Assembly (NCBI RefSeq): GCF_964340395.1
Contig: NC_135563.1
Span: 11,908,151-11,972,150 of the forward strand
Length of the DNA stretch: 64,000 bases
Source: Glandiceps talaboti
Taxonomy: Eukaryota; Hemichordata; Enteropneusta; Spengelidae
Direction of reading: 5' to 3'
How positions within the stretch are numbered: position 1 is the first letter of the stretch; each line of letters begins with the position of its first letter. The position numbers and the translations under genes were made by a program. Below, in pieces: positions 26,501 to 40,900 of this stretch. The notes beneath the pieces are model-generated. The model saw nothing but the letters and a program-made list of their open reading frames with translations, had not been told where the DNA came from and made no database searches.

Positions 26501-29500
26501 GAAACAGACTTACCAATAACTGGTACTTCGTTTGACGCTGGCATAACTTCGGCCACAAGTAGTAGGAACACCGTGAGTGAGAGTAAAACTGTAACACCAA
26601 GGCTGATTTTCCCCTGCGATTCAGCCGGCAGGAAAAATGTCAGAATAGTCATCAAAGAAATTAATGTGCATGGCATAATAAGGTAGAAAACGTAGAACAA
26701 ACAACGACGTCGGAAGAATATATTATATGTAACATCTGTGTATGGAATACCAGGTGAATCTGGGTAATATTGGCGATGGCTCTCCGCTGATAAACCTGTT
26801 AAATCCCACTCGCCGTCACTCACAAAGGCCGATGTATCCCCTGCAAAAAGACAAGATGAAAGTTTTAAGATTCATAACGACTCGGACTAATGCTGTAAAT
26901 TGCCTTGTTTAAGAAAGCGTGAAAAAGGTGACATTGGATGTTTATTTGCAAGATTAAAAGAATCTTTTCAGGGAATTGGATCCGCATTAAGTGCTCAATG
27001 GATGGATGGATGGATTGATTAGATGCTTTAATTGGCTGATAAACCGTTGCGTTGAGAGGTTTAAACAGGGCGTGATGCATACATTTAAGGTGGTTCACCC
27101 ACTCTATTCATTTGTGAAAGAGCTCATCAACGCATCTCTCTAGTTTTGTCCTTACTAATCAGCCCGCCTCGAAAGTATGAATTTACTCCCCCAACACATA
27201 CACACTGTCCTATACATATTGTATAACTTTCTCTAACATAAATTCAACACACATTGACTAACAGTTATTTACGATCTGAAGTAGTTAATTGATAATATGA
27301 TTTAACTTGCCAATTCTGGTATTTTATTATCATTATTATTAGCATCAAGTCTTACAATAGTTATGTACAGCCGCTACACGCAACGATTGAAATTAGTAAT
27401 ACACAGAATCAGCTTACTGCCTTTCTGTGTTATTTTATTGTATATTCATGCAAAGATTTCAAAAGATCTTTCAATCTCTCCAAATCATTTTATTTTGTCG
27501 GGCTGAGTGAATGAAAATTCCCTCAAATCAGTGCAACAGTCTATGAATAGTTCATATTAAATTGTGTAGAAAGGATAAATGATATTGTATCGAGACTGAG
27601 AGATTATACTAATAATTTGATGATGTATGTTATCGGATGAACGATATGAAAGCTTTGTATAAAGAAAATTATTATTAAGAAATGAATTTGAAATGTTCGT
27701 GTAGTGAGAATAAATCAGCTGTTCTGGTATTTGAATACCATATCCCCATCACGGTGAGAGATGGAAAAACGCGATTCCGTAGCCTCCGACAAATTTTACA
27801 TATACTAGTTGGTCATACTCGTAGGCATGGGTCGCAAGTTGTCAAAGATAATGGGTTTCTTCCAAAGAGAAAAACATTAGGTGTAATAAAAATAAAATTA
27901 ATTATAACACAACTATATACCAACATATTAGAGATGTTAAATTTCACAGCATCAAAACACACCTGTGCCGTTGAGACTGACTTCGAAGCCGTCATATTGC
28001 CAGGTACCGAATTTCATAGTACACTTTTGTTCATCGAAGGGGAAATAAGTTGGATTAATTCTACAATGTCCACAGAATATGACCGGGGCTGTCCAGAAAA
28101 CTTCACCACTACTGTAGACGACGGCTAAATGGCCTTTCAGGAAACTTTCATACTTATTGGCAGCACTGCAAATAATGGATACACAATTTATAACATTTTA
28201 AAGAATGACATATTGCTCGATATATTTGTATGTATATAGTCTTGAATCAGACACAAATATGATTTATATCCGTCGTACATTTATGGGATATCAATAGGGT
28301 GTGATGATTTGGCGATTGAACGCGTTTCAGCGAGTACACATTCTTAATTAAGTCTAAAACATGAACAAAAATAACGAACAAGACCGTTCCAGTTTGTACA
28401 CCAACTGCTTTTTTAGCAAATATTTTTTTATTATTCCCTAATATCTTATTCGCTCGGCCAAGGAAAATACGAGTGAGCTGAGGTTCTGCTGGCACTATGC
28501 TCGGAACATAAGTCAAATCGTTTCAAAACGCGACTATTTTCCCCTTTTATAATTCCTCGTAATGCTAGAGGAGGTATAACTAAGTATATCACTCTCAATG
28601 TTGTTCTTCATTCAGTCAGCAAATACTCATCACCTAAAGGTCTTTTACTTTTCATCTAACGACCCGTAGTAACACGGCCCCGCGGACATGGGTTGTCATG
28701 ACGTAGAACAACAAAGGTTTGTAATCCAGATTTTGTGTTCAAAGACAATAACTTGGCTTGTGCATACTATATTTCTCAATATTTTGTTGTAACACGATCA
28801 AAATGTATGAACACATTTACGAGATGTTGTTTTGTACATACCATATCAAATTTTCTGTTCAAAATGTTTAAATAACAATGTGGGCACTTTCTCTAAAGAT
28901 TTACATCAGATAAATTTCATAATAATACACTTTTCAATACGTTCGCAGTTTCCACTGCTAGTTGCAGATGAATTGAGATTGTACGCCACACAGCATATAC
29001 AGATAGGTTCACTGGTTACAGGTAGAGATCTGCCGATACGATTACCAAACGCGGTGTATTATCAATGGATGGTATCTAAGTATACAAAGTTGGCTTATCT
29101 TGAATATTGTAGCTGTATAGGACCGGCATATGGTGCTATCCGATCATTCACCGAACATTCAGTGACACACATTATTGAGAAGGGATATTACAGTTTACTC
29201 ATACAGGCATTGTTTATTTTCATTTAAAACACTGGTATTACTAGCTCAAGTTAGTAAATGTGCACAGAATATCAACAAATATTAGCGCTAATTATGTAAA
29301 TGCACAGGTGTATGTGTTTATATTTTGCTTGCAATATTATTCATAACGGTACCTACTTTTGGTAGAAATATACATCTGGAAGCCAAAGTTGGTCTGAGGG
29401 TACTTTGATGTTGTGGATATCGCCGTATTCTGACTCATTCCACCAAAGATATTCGTCATACCAAGTCTACAGTAATATGTGAGGACAGAGATTACAATAT

Positions 29501-32500
29501 ACTATTAGTTAAAAAAATATGCATGTACTGGTGGGGGAATTGTGGGTGTGTGATGTCAGTAGTCTTGTTCATATCTCATTATGCATCACATATCTAACCA
29601 CAACGAGCACATGTTTTTGGTATTAGTAACCTTTTTTTCTATACACAGGAAAATGTAGTTATTTAAAGCAATGTGCTTTAATTAATCCAAGAGATCTATT
29701 GTAAATCAGAGTAGAGAAACAGCAGCACTGTATGTGTGTTGACAAGACAAAACACGAAATGGTATTTCAATAGACCGCTTTTATGGAGACGCCTCCAGTA
29801 TTATCTAGGATAACACCACTTTTGACGATTGATTGGTCGCTACTGTGCTGAAATATCTTCGAGGTAGAACTCACACAGACGTTTACGTAGGCTTTGACTT
29901 TCAACGACGGAAGATTCAATCATTGTAGCCTACGGGTCCGTTTTAACGAACGTCCGTGAATTGGTATAGGTAATACAAATGAAGCTAACTTACCAATGTT
30001 AACCATGTATTACTCGTCAACGTTTGACTTTTTTCGTCCTGGGTAAAAGAAAAATGAAAAAAAGAGAAGTTTTAGAGGCTAATTTATAAATATTAACACC
30101 ATTATAAAAGGTGACAGATGAGCAATACACATATATGCAAATTGTGCTTGATTGATAAATAAAACACAGAATTAATAGTTTTCACCTTAAATTGACAACA
30201 GTCCATAGTCGAACCGATTTACGTTAATGAGTGAATGTTTACAGCCGTCAAAGTCAACGTATGACGTTATTAAAGAATCAATACTCTGATGTATAGAAAT
30301 GAAAATCGCGCTCAATAGAGTAAAGCGGGTTTTAAGCTCTGTAAGGTTAGGCAATAAGCTTACATCTAAGACCATTTCGACAGGCAATCTTTTCAATGTT
30401 TTGATAGGGTCGAGGGTCACCTTATACTGATTTAATGGTGATAACTTTTTTTGAGGTCGGTTTTGTTCACCAGTTATTACGAAAATTAATTTGATGTACG
30501 GAAGACAGTAGAGGTATGAAACGAACAAAAACAACTGGTGCAATAGAAATCAAACGGGCATTGCACACTGGTAAGATTTTATACAAACCCCTGCCAAGCC
30601 GAAATGGAGTTTTTATGTTTCTTCTATTATCAGTGATTGGCAATTCCAGCTAATAAATTGCTAACGTTTGGATGCATATTGCTTTTATTAAAGTTCAGAC
30701 TAACATTAATAGTCTTCTGTCCATCATGTAAAATGTGGTACAGAATCCGTAATAAGCTCAACTGACTTAATGTGCCTATACTTAAATTACTACTAATATA
30801 CCAACTTATAAGATCAGTCATATATTTTGATAGTGTAGCATAATCCGGGATATAATGGAAAGATTTGATGAAAGTGTCTAAATACGTAAATTGGGATTGT
30901 TGAATATTGAATATCGTTTATTGGAGTTTCAATAATATTTTCTATGTAAATTGACACATGAAATGAACATATTATCTTCGAAACCCTATGCTTCTGATGT
31001 CGTCCGAAATATACAATCTAGCTGGAATTTCAATTTATGGGCACTATTTATGAATATAATTACAAAGGCATGTGCGTTTTAAATTAAAATTCTAATCAGG
31101 AAAGGTTTTAATTATCGGTTTATAATTAAGTGATAAATAAACACAAATTGATTTTCGATTGAATCGGTAAACTCAATATCTAATGAGTGAGGTACACTGG
31201 GAAACTCTCATACCTGAGTTGCAGTCACATATAGACAGAATGTGAAACTCATATGCCAACATTGTAACGTGGATGTGAGAATTAGCATAGCGTAAGTTTT
31301 TACAACATTCTTGGTAAAAGAACTTTTCCCCACAGCCATATACCAACTATGTGAGCATAGCTGTAACATGGGTATTTCTCACAACCATTTACTACAAGCT
31401 ATGTGAGCACTGCTGTAACAGGGGTATTTTATACAGTCAAGTATCAGTTGTGTTGGCAAAGCTGATTGAATTGAACGGAAGGGCTGCTACAGGGTATGAT
31501 TTCAACATAGCTGGTACATGGATGTTAACAACAAGTCAACTGTGTATATTACAGGGATGTGCAGAACGGTCTTGGCACAGAGATGGTATCCACATCCATG
31601 TAACCGTAATACTTTTCACAACCATGAAGCAGATGTGTTGAAAATACACCCTGTAACGGGGCTGTGAGACACATAGTTGGTACATGACGGTGCTCTTATT
31701 CCTAGCACTAAGATATAGCAACAGCTTAGAATAGCACTAGGATATGTACATCCTATTGCAAGGATGTGCGATGTTCCCTGTCTATATATAATGACGTTGG
31801 TTGTACTAGCAACAACAATTGAAGCAAGTTAAGTTGAACCAAATTATCGTCCCGATAGATTTTCCTATCATTCAATTTGCTATATTTCATTGTCTGACAC
31901 GACAAAAATCTGTCTAATATTGCTAAATCTGGCACGAAAATCACCAAAATCTAACAACATTGCCGCATCTTATCGTCTGGCATGACAAACATTGAAGTAC
32001 AATTGGTACATTTAAATCCATCCACGTGCCTGAAAAATGATCTAATAAGAAAAATGGTCAACTACTCCAAGAAAATATGGCTATATTTGTAAGTTTTTTG
32101 TCATAGCACATGTTGGAAATGAACCATAAATTAAGGACGATTTATTTATGTTATTTTTGACACAGACGATAAAATGTAGCAATGTAGGCAGACTTTTGTC
32201 AAACGAGACGATACAATGTAGCAATGTGAGCAGCTTTTTTTGTTGAACCAGACAGACAATAAAATATAGCAATGTGAGCAGATTTTTGTCAAACCAGACT
32301 GTAAAATGTAGATTTTTTGGTGACCCAGACGTTAAAATGTAGCAATGTAAGATTGTTTTTGTCGAACCAGACGATAAAATGTAGCAATCATATACCGGAA
32401 AGATTTTTCAGGTGGTAGATGTGGTCGAGACACTCCTCTGAATTTAGTGATTTCGGATTGCAATAATGGTGTGTTTCTTGTTTCAATTTTCTGTATCAAT

Positions 32501-35500
32501 AGCTCAGAAAACAAGTTTTCCAATATTGGCGTCTTTGTCACATTCAATTTGTACATCTACTTTAAGAATAAGAGACTAAAATTGAGATGACGTTTTCGCT
32601 CTTCAAATCAATTCTTATTTAAATTGAAAGCTTAATTACCCTAGGCGTGTTTATCACTCAAGATAGATTGAGCATAACATATCGAACTAATTATCAGAAA
32701 TTTCTCAGGCAAGAAATTAATGCAAAATCTCAGAATGTACTTTGTTTAGTCATTCTTTCTTGCACCCAATTACACCTTTTTGCTCCAAACATAAAAAAGC
32801 TTTTAGTAGAAAACGGGAGGTATTGTCAAAACACACAATAATTAACAATGCAGACTTTAAAATGCAATTATGTGAAGGAAGTGAACAAATTAATGAAATG
32901 GTTTGAAATAAATTTTAATAGACAGACTGGATTTCACTGAACAATGAAATGCATTAACACTGTTCTTTAATAACTAATACTAGTAATTAACATTGCCATG
33001 CGCAATCTATTTCGTTATTTTGCCTGGGTGTTTCAATACAGTAATTAGTCGGTACTTTTTACAGTACTTTTTCATGATATTAATACAATTTCTTCTTTCA
33101 ATGAGCGTGCTCTTGCATCTTATTATCATATTCTTTAAATAAGAACAAGCGATGCTTTATGGGTAAGACGTGCCCTGGTTTTACAAAAAAAGGTTTTGAA
33201 ATAATATCAACATGTAATGAATAGGGGTCAGGAAAAAAGTACACCATTTCATCCTTTTGGCGAGTTACCGCTTTACTCGTAGGCGGTGATTAATATTACA
33301 TACCATTTCATCTTTCGCTTCTATTGAACGAGCACTTGCTTGCTGATTTATGTTATGTCGGCTTGACTTTCTATGTATTCAAAAATACCAAGAATAAATT
33401 CCTAAATCTGCAATTAAGCAACATATTTTCCAGCGCAACTAAGCGTATGTCTTTTTCTCCTAGAGAATTAAAATCTCACGGGGGAATAATTTTGACCCAT
33501 GATTTAAAAGCCGATCATAATATTGAATGCTTGTATATTGAACAGTTGTCGTAAAACTACCTTGTCGAAAATATATCCCACAATATATCACAAGAGCTGA
33601 ATTCGCTTTATTGGAGCCTCTGTCATTAACTATTCCGGTGGATTTTTTTTTTGCTCAGACGACCGTCTAGTGACAACCATGATTGTCGCATATGCCTGGC
33701 AAGAAATCCTTGGATGATCAAAATAGAAATTCTAGGAAACCATACAGCTGTCTTTCTTTTTTCCAGTGATTCTAGATTATGAAATTGATAAACGAAGGAC
33801 CGGTAGTTCGTGATCACAGAATAAAGCAGGAAGTGCTATATCAAATGCCATAAATTTGATTTTTAAGTACAGAACTGTGTCTCGGAGACGTAAAGTTTTA
33901 TTTGCTAGACTTTTAATTTAAATTACGTGTTAGGGGAACGGTACGCAGTTACTGTATTAGATATAATATACACTGGGAGTCGAGCAACAACTTGTCCCGG
34001 CGAATATTGCGCATGCGATTGGAACGGCTCAGGTGTCATTACAAAATTACAACCAATACAGACTCGTCAAACCGTTGGAACATTAGATATACTGAACTAG
34101 TTTGAACTTAACAGTTCACGGACGTTGTATCGAATAAATAAAATCATTACAGGTAACCTCGACCACCAAAGGAAATACCAATCCGAGACTACATTGTCGA
34201 CTGGTATTTATCAAATTATGAATGTTTTCTCTTGACAAATACATCATACTTTATACTCAGTACACCCGGAAGAACTAGATTGTCTTAAACTTGAACTAGC
34301 TTTAACTATATTAAATGATAGATCCATACAGGAAATAGAAGTTAGATGAAGTAGAAGTTTGTTCTTATTATCAAAATCTAAATGAATTTAGCAATTATAT
34401 TGAAGGGAAGAAAAGTGAAAAGTGGGTTCAAAAGAGAAAATGAATTATTGTCTTACTACATGACAAATGCAACTATCACCCGAACATACTATTTGTAAAG
34501 TGAGATCAAAATGACAAATGTAGGACTTTAAAGTAGAAAAAGAAGCTTTACAATCACACCCTTGGGTATATTTCGACAAAATTGTCACGTTTGATGTGTT
34601 TGTTACGCAGGTCACGTGGTCGATCATATCAGCAGACATAAACATTTATACCATCGGCACATTTACTCTGATAAATATAATCAACTAGTCAAAGTGCTTT
34701 ATTGTGTTTTATTTTGTTCAATGTTGATAACACATCATATACGGAATTGAAAAAATGCTGTTACTCATACACGTAAAACGTGACCGTGTTGTTTAAAGTT
34801 TGACTTGTTTAAACATGGAAGACTATAGCGTGCATAAGCTTACAAACAAAGATGGAGGAAGAAGACGAATTATTGCTGTGAAGTGGAGATCATGGGAAAT
34901 ATTCGGACTTCGTCAAAATGAAGTTATACAATTCGTTATGGGTCTCGCCTATCTGAAGACAGGAATTAATACAATTCCTGCTGCCAAATTAACTTTGGCA
35001 AGTAATCGATTTCTGATGACTATTTAAAGGAACCATTTCCCAATGAACTTACTGTATATCAACCGACTTGTGTTTTGCAGAATCCAGTCTGCCCCATTAT
35101 TACCCTATAGGTTCTTGAATAAAACTATTTGACTACTCAGCGATCCTTTTCATGAGTTACAGTAGTCGTTTTATGTGAGACCACCACATCGATGATACGA
35201 TACTGCGACTCATTTCAATATTAAAGTGGCCATATGGATGAGAATTTGGTATCTATTTTGGATTTTTATTTGATAAAACAGCTTCACTATGTTTTTCTAC
35301 TTGACAAAATAATGTGAAATAACATATACCAAGTCCATGTTCACATCTCAATAAACTGCAAAACATTAAACAATGTATAAAATGTTTGTTATTGTACGTA
35401 CAATAACAAACATTTTACACTTTTTGCATCTCTTTGCAATGTATTGAGTAATGAACATGGACTTGGTATATGTTATTTTACATTATTTTTTCAAGTAGAA

Positions 35501-37924
35501 AAACATAGTGAAGCTGTTTTATCAAATAAAAATCCAAAATAGATACCAAATTCTCATCCATATGACCACTTTAAGCTTGCACAATATTTACGATAGGTCC
35601 GAATTTATTCGGTGACTAGTCAAGGACACAGCGAAATGTAATACGTACACTCAAACAAATATTTTGATTTTAACCAGGGCCACACATGGCCGGTTTTCTC
35701 CACGCCTTCTTTATGGGACTTTGATAGGATAGGACAAAATGAGAAACTGTCATCATGGTAACCTCTGAAGGTTGTCAGAACGTATAAATGTAAATACGAT
35801 TTTAGATGAAGAAAGAGATAATTTTTACTTGTAACTCGTAAGAGGATTTTGAGTTGATCTGTGCACAGCTGGTTGAGACGCAAACATTTAGAAGTCAGTA
35901 TTATCGAACTGACAGTACTCTATATTCAGTATTTAACCCATTAATATTAAACTTTGAAATGCGGTTAATCTGAGATATATGTTACTACTGACAATCACGA
36001 TGGCGAAATCAGGCCATGTTTTGTAAAAGTATAATTCTTATTCTCGGTCGATCTCAGATAACTGAAACCTATCCCGAGTTGATGAAGATCCAGTAACAAT
36101 TGCTTTCTTTAACATATAGGAATTGAAACGTCGCATGCAGTGAGGGATATCTATTTTCTGTAAACCTTCATCATCCTCATTACCACTAAGACTTAAAGAT
36201 AATGTGTAACACGGTTTTATGAATGTGTGGATGACTAGATGCATTTAATTCATGGGTATACATTTTCTAACGAACTAAAAGTTATCCACTGGGACTCGGA
36301 CAAACCATGTTACACACACGTCACTAAATGTTGAAATGGCACAACACTGTGACAGTGGGTTTCGTCGCTAAATATCATTTTTGTCGTCAACCAACATTCT
36401 TAATTTAACAATTATATTAATCAAATTCAAGAAAACCATATCTGCTACAACCGTTAAGATCAAACAGATTGAATGTCAAACTTAAACACTTTTTCAAACC
36501 TACTTCGTCACATTCTTAAACTTAGCGAGATGAATATGTCATAGATTACTGCAAAGGTTCCGGGCACGCTTTCTACTCTAACAGCGTACAAAATGTAGGT
36601 AAAGCTATGCGTAATCCTCCTACGGCAAAATATGAACAGCAATATACAGTTTTCCTATATAGGAAATATGGCGCTCACAGGGTTGCATTTGACTAAATGA
36701 AAGAGGGAAGAACTTCTGCTAGATTTCTTGATTTTAAGTTCTGAGGTTTTTCGAAGCGAATGTCAGGTTTTATCTGCTCAGTAACACTCTTTGTTGTACT
36801 TTGATTACTGTGTAAACTCTTACCGATACTTTAAACCAACAACGTTGAGTTTATTGGCTTCTCTGTATGATGCCAGTCAGGGTTTACGTTGAAGGGAAAA
36901 TCTTTCGTAAATCTTGGAAATTTCTGCTCAGAAACCAAATTTTGTCAGAGTGTCCCTGGTTCCTGGCTAGGTTTTCGTAGCGTGGCCGGGGACCATGGAG
37001 CAAGTGTGTGTGACTTGGACGACTGCAGTGCTTGAAAACCTAACAAGCTCCGTTTAGTATTATAATGAATAAGCTATATTTCAAACTTTAAGCAATGATA
37101 TTGTAAACAGATGTTGAACGCACTCATTCCAAGTCTTTGGAGATTTCACACCAAGTACATTGTGTGCCCAAACGCAAACAAATTTGTCACTGTGGTAAAA
37201 AAATCATGATCTATTTTTTTAGGCACAGTAAGTAAAACATAACCACTTTGTCAATAGAATCGTCAGGAAAGTCTTAATAGTAAATGGAGGTGACAGAGTT
37301 CACAGATTTGCCGCAAGAAATAGTTAAGGAACCTATGAAAATGTCGTTTACTATTTGTCAATTTCCTTACAATTTATAGACAGTTACGATGATCAGAAAT
37401 TAAAGTTACATTTCGTCACCCTTCAAAGACTTTGATGTGTCTACATCAAATAACCGGAAAATGAGTTATAGGCCATGAGCAGGAAGAGTGCATTTGCCAC
37501 ATGCCGCACATTATAAAAATAAATTGCCAAATAAATACATTTCTTAACGTCATTTTGAATTCAGCTGTACCGTATGGAATTGGGTTTTGTTAAACGTGAA
37601 CACCTCGTCACATGCAGGTAAAACACGTAGATACATTTTTATTACCGTTTCACTGTGTCATAGATCAGCCAAAGTCTGCCATATTCTACAGTTGTCATAA
37701 CATGCCAATGCGCTGGTGAACGGAATATGAATTATTCAAAAGATACTGAAGTATTTTGATAACATACTTCAAAGTTTTGAGACAGTTAAACTGCCTTTAT
37801 TAAGAAAGCCCTGTTTTTCAACTATTCATTATCGATGGTGTCTAAATGTAATGTGTTAATATTGCAGTAGTTACACCATATTGTGTGTGTATGTACGTAT
37901 GTATGTACGTACGTACGTACGTAC

Positions 37925-37956
<32 letters not shown>

Positions 37957-40900
37957 ATGTATGTATGTATGTATGTATGTATGTATGTTCCTGTATATAC
38001 CAACAGAAGAGCTTACCATATCCAGAACTAGATTCAAGAATAAAGCTACGTCGACCTCAGTTGGCGTTGATAGGTCTAAAACAGGACGAACAAGGTTACT
38101 GTAATTTGTAAGCTTGTCTTCAAGCAATCGGCGTAAGTCACTGTTGCACTCAATCCCTGTAAAACAGGAAAGCATAATTACTATCCAAAACAACATCTTG
38201 TATTTCCCGTCTAAAACGGCAAAGTCCCAAACACTCGGAAATGATGAAACAAACTTCCAATGATTCTGAAGCCACAGGATATTATAAATAAAAACCCAGG
38301 GTTATAATACTGTAACAGCACATTACTGTATCATTTATCCTAAACATGTGCGTAAACGCAAGCCTAGGCCGTCATATCTACTTACACAAAACATTAATAA
38401 TTGATGCTATAATAGACATTTACGAATTTTATTGTAATTATTACACCTTCGAGTGGTATGAACGTTCGAAGTGTCACGTAAGAGATCGCAGAGATCGACA
38501 ATATTCATTCATATTAAGGAAAAATCTTCATAAATGCACGTAGAGGGGTTCGTGATCTAATCTAAGAATATTAAATTTTCAATGCGTATGTATGGAACTG
38601 GAAATGCCGATTGATAGCCGATTTATTTCACAGTAAGAACCTCCCAATGTCATCTGTGTAATTGGGCTATTTATTTTTCTTGCTTATTGAACGACTAGGG
38701 ATAAAGTCTACTTGAGATTTATCCACGATTGCTTTTTTAATCCATCAATTTGTACAATCAATTAATACGAATCTCGGCTTTCAAATGAAGGAAACCTTTA
38801 ATTCATTTGTGATCGGGGCATTGAAAGTTTCCGTTCAGCAAACAAGTCTAGCAAGGCTACAAAGGAGATGTCAATCACATAGTTTAGCCAGAGGGCAGAT
38901 AGGAGCACAAAAACTTGACAACCAATTTCCAATGAACGTAATGAAATACAAAAGTAGGTAAGATCCATCAGTTTTATGGATTTCCTAATTCACTTCCCAC
39001 GAAGGAACTCTATATTCGCATTCTTTAGGAAAAGCCTAAAGCCATTGTTCACAGTGGGAGGGACGTTACCTAGACTTCTTGACTCGAATTTCCTCGACCG
39101 AAAGGAACGTTGATCAATATAAGCTTTATCATGGGTGTTGTTCAGGCAAAACCAACTGAACTGGAGTATATCAATAATAGCAATTACTCGGTAATCTGCA
39201 TAGTTGCAGCATTTTAAAGGGTGAGGAATAAAGGAAGACCCGTCGCCGAAAAGGGGTTACAATGCTTTTGGAAAGTTCTTAGACGAAGCGATTAGCCTAT
39301 AATATGCAGGGGAATGACTTCACAAACAAGTCACCTAAATTATACATTCAGTTATGTGCTGCAAAATCATTTCGTATAGTTCCAAGATAGCATCGCGTGA
39401 TTAGACTGTGATTAATTTTGAACACTGTATTGCGATTTTTGACATTGGAAAACGAAAGAAAGAAAGAAAGGAGGAATTGGTTTTCTAATCAAGAACTAAC
39501 TATTTCAAACGGTGGCATTTCCAACAAAAAGAAATGTTTGACGCTGTAATTGCATTTGATCGATGATTGCGCCGTTTGCAAGGGGAACATGGAGTTTCAT
39601 CGAAAAAACAATACGGGTCAATGTAGGAGAACAAATTCCAGCTGAGTATCTTTTTATGCTAATGGATTATTATGTGATGGAATTGAAGGGGTGAATATAC
39701 GTTAAGGAGTCCGTTATCGAGCTCTTGAACGGTGAGGAAGAAAATTGAAACTGTAAATAAACCAGAAACCGTTCATTACCCATTGAATGGACTTCACTCA
39801 AAGGATTTTACTGAAATCGTACGAACGTAGGGCAAAACGTCCCTCCTGATAACACAACAATGTGTTATAACATAGTCTTGCTCAAAGCGGACATATCTAT
39901 CCTGCCCAAGGCGTTTTAACATACTGTGAAAGCACCTGAAGAGTAATTGTTTTTGCTGTTAAGCTGTGCAAGCCATGGATTAGGTTAATTCCGATAGTTC
40001 TGAAGGCACTTAGACAGTAGTGTTACACTTGGTATACTTTTATAAATAATAATAAACCCATTCGGTTTGCAGGCTTTAATGTTAGGTGATAATAAGCAAA
40101 GTATTAGCTTTGAACTCCTAATGGCGGATTTGCGATACTGCAACTTTCTTACATTTGCTATTTTGGTTCTATATTTGGTAAATCACATGAAGGTATTATG
40201 TTTCTTGCATTGCATTGTGGACTTTTGAAGACGAAATACGAGTGTTGTTACTTGTCTAATAACATTATTTAGACGATAACACAGCATAGATTATGTAAAA
40301 ATGAGAATGGCTTTGTATTGAATAGATAGGATTGTAAAATAATGACGTTATGATGTTAAATTTTCAAAGGAGTTGACAAATTAACTGAATATCTTCATTA
40401 GGTAATCTCATTGCGCGAAGACGAGTGATGATATTTAAGGGCAATAGTACGGTTATTGTAAATTATGTAACTGTTTCCATAGTTCCAGCGCTTGTTTGAT
40501 ATACTTATTGTATGTGCTTGATAAACGGGAAACTCTTTGGTCGATAAATTGTGATTCAATTTTGTCTTGAAATATTACGTCAGCTTAGCTCTTATGATAA
40601 GAGACGTGCCGTGCCAGGAGGGAAAACGTTATCTGACTCACCAAGTCGATAGATAGGTTAACGCATAGCTACTCATGACTTAGTCACTGTTGTAATCGAA
40701 AATGTGTGATTGAGTGATCGATAACTATTGACTAGAGACAACCACTTTGGTACTTTGATTGATGGTGTTTTTATCAAAATATGTCTCTTACTATTGATGT
40801 CTCAACTCAGAAAGTGATGAAGGAAAGCACAGTTTATGATGCTGCCTTGCGAAGTTGATCACCTTTGTACCAAATTGTTATAATTGCGTTATTCAAGAAC

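Larger units (their letters stand above)
30039..38016 (-). other. Intron of minus-strand nAChR gene (exon 2 to 45-nt exon, 8 kb)
   Basis: No exon recognised. It contains minisatellite arrays at 31.3-32.4 kb, a fold-back MITE at 35.2-35.6 kb, NRF1- and CArG-like motifs and a (GTAT)n array next to the exon 2 donor. Confidence 0.65.

Noticed and set aside
28832-29227. 131-codon plus-strand frame inside an intron
   Set aside because: Starts with TTG, no known motif, overlaps no splice signals in that orientation.
30187-30543. 118-codon minus-strand frame next to the 45-nt exon
   Set aside because: In the receptor's intron, no motif, and the exon structure of the receptor is complete without it.
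36038-36244. 68-codon minus-strand ORF with a natural-looking composition (DIPHCMRRFNSYMLKK)
   Set aside because: No family recognised, no clear acceptor or partner exon; in an 8-kb intron this length can arise by chance.
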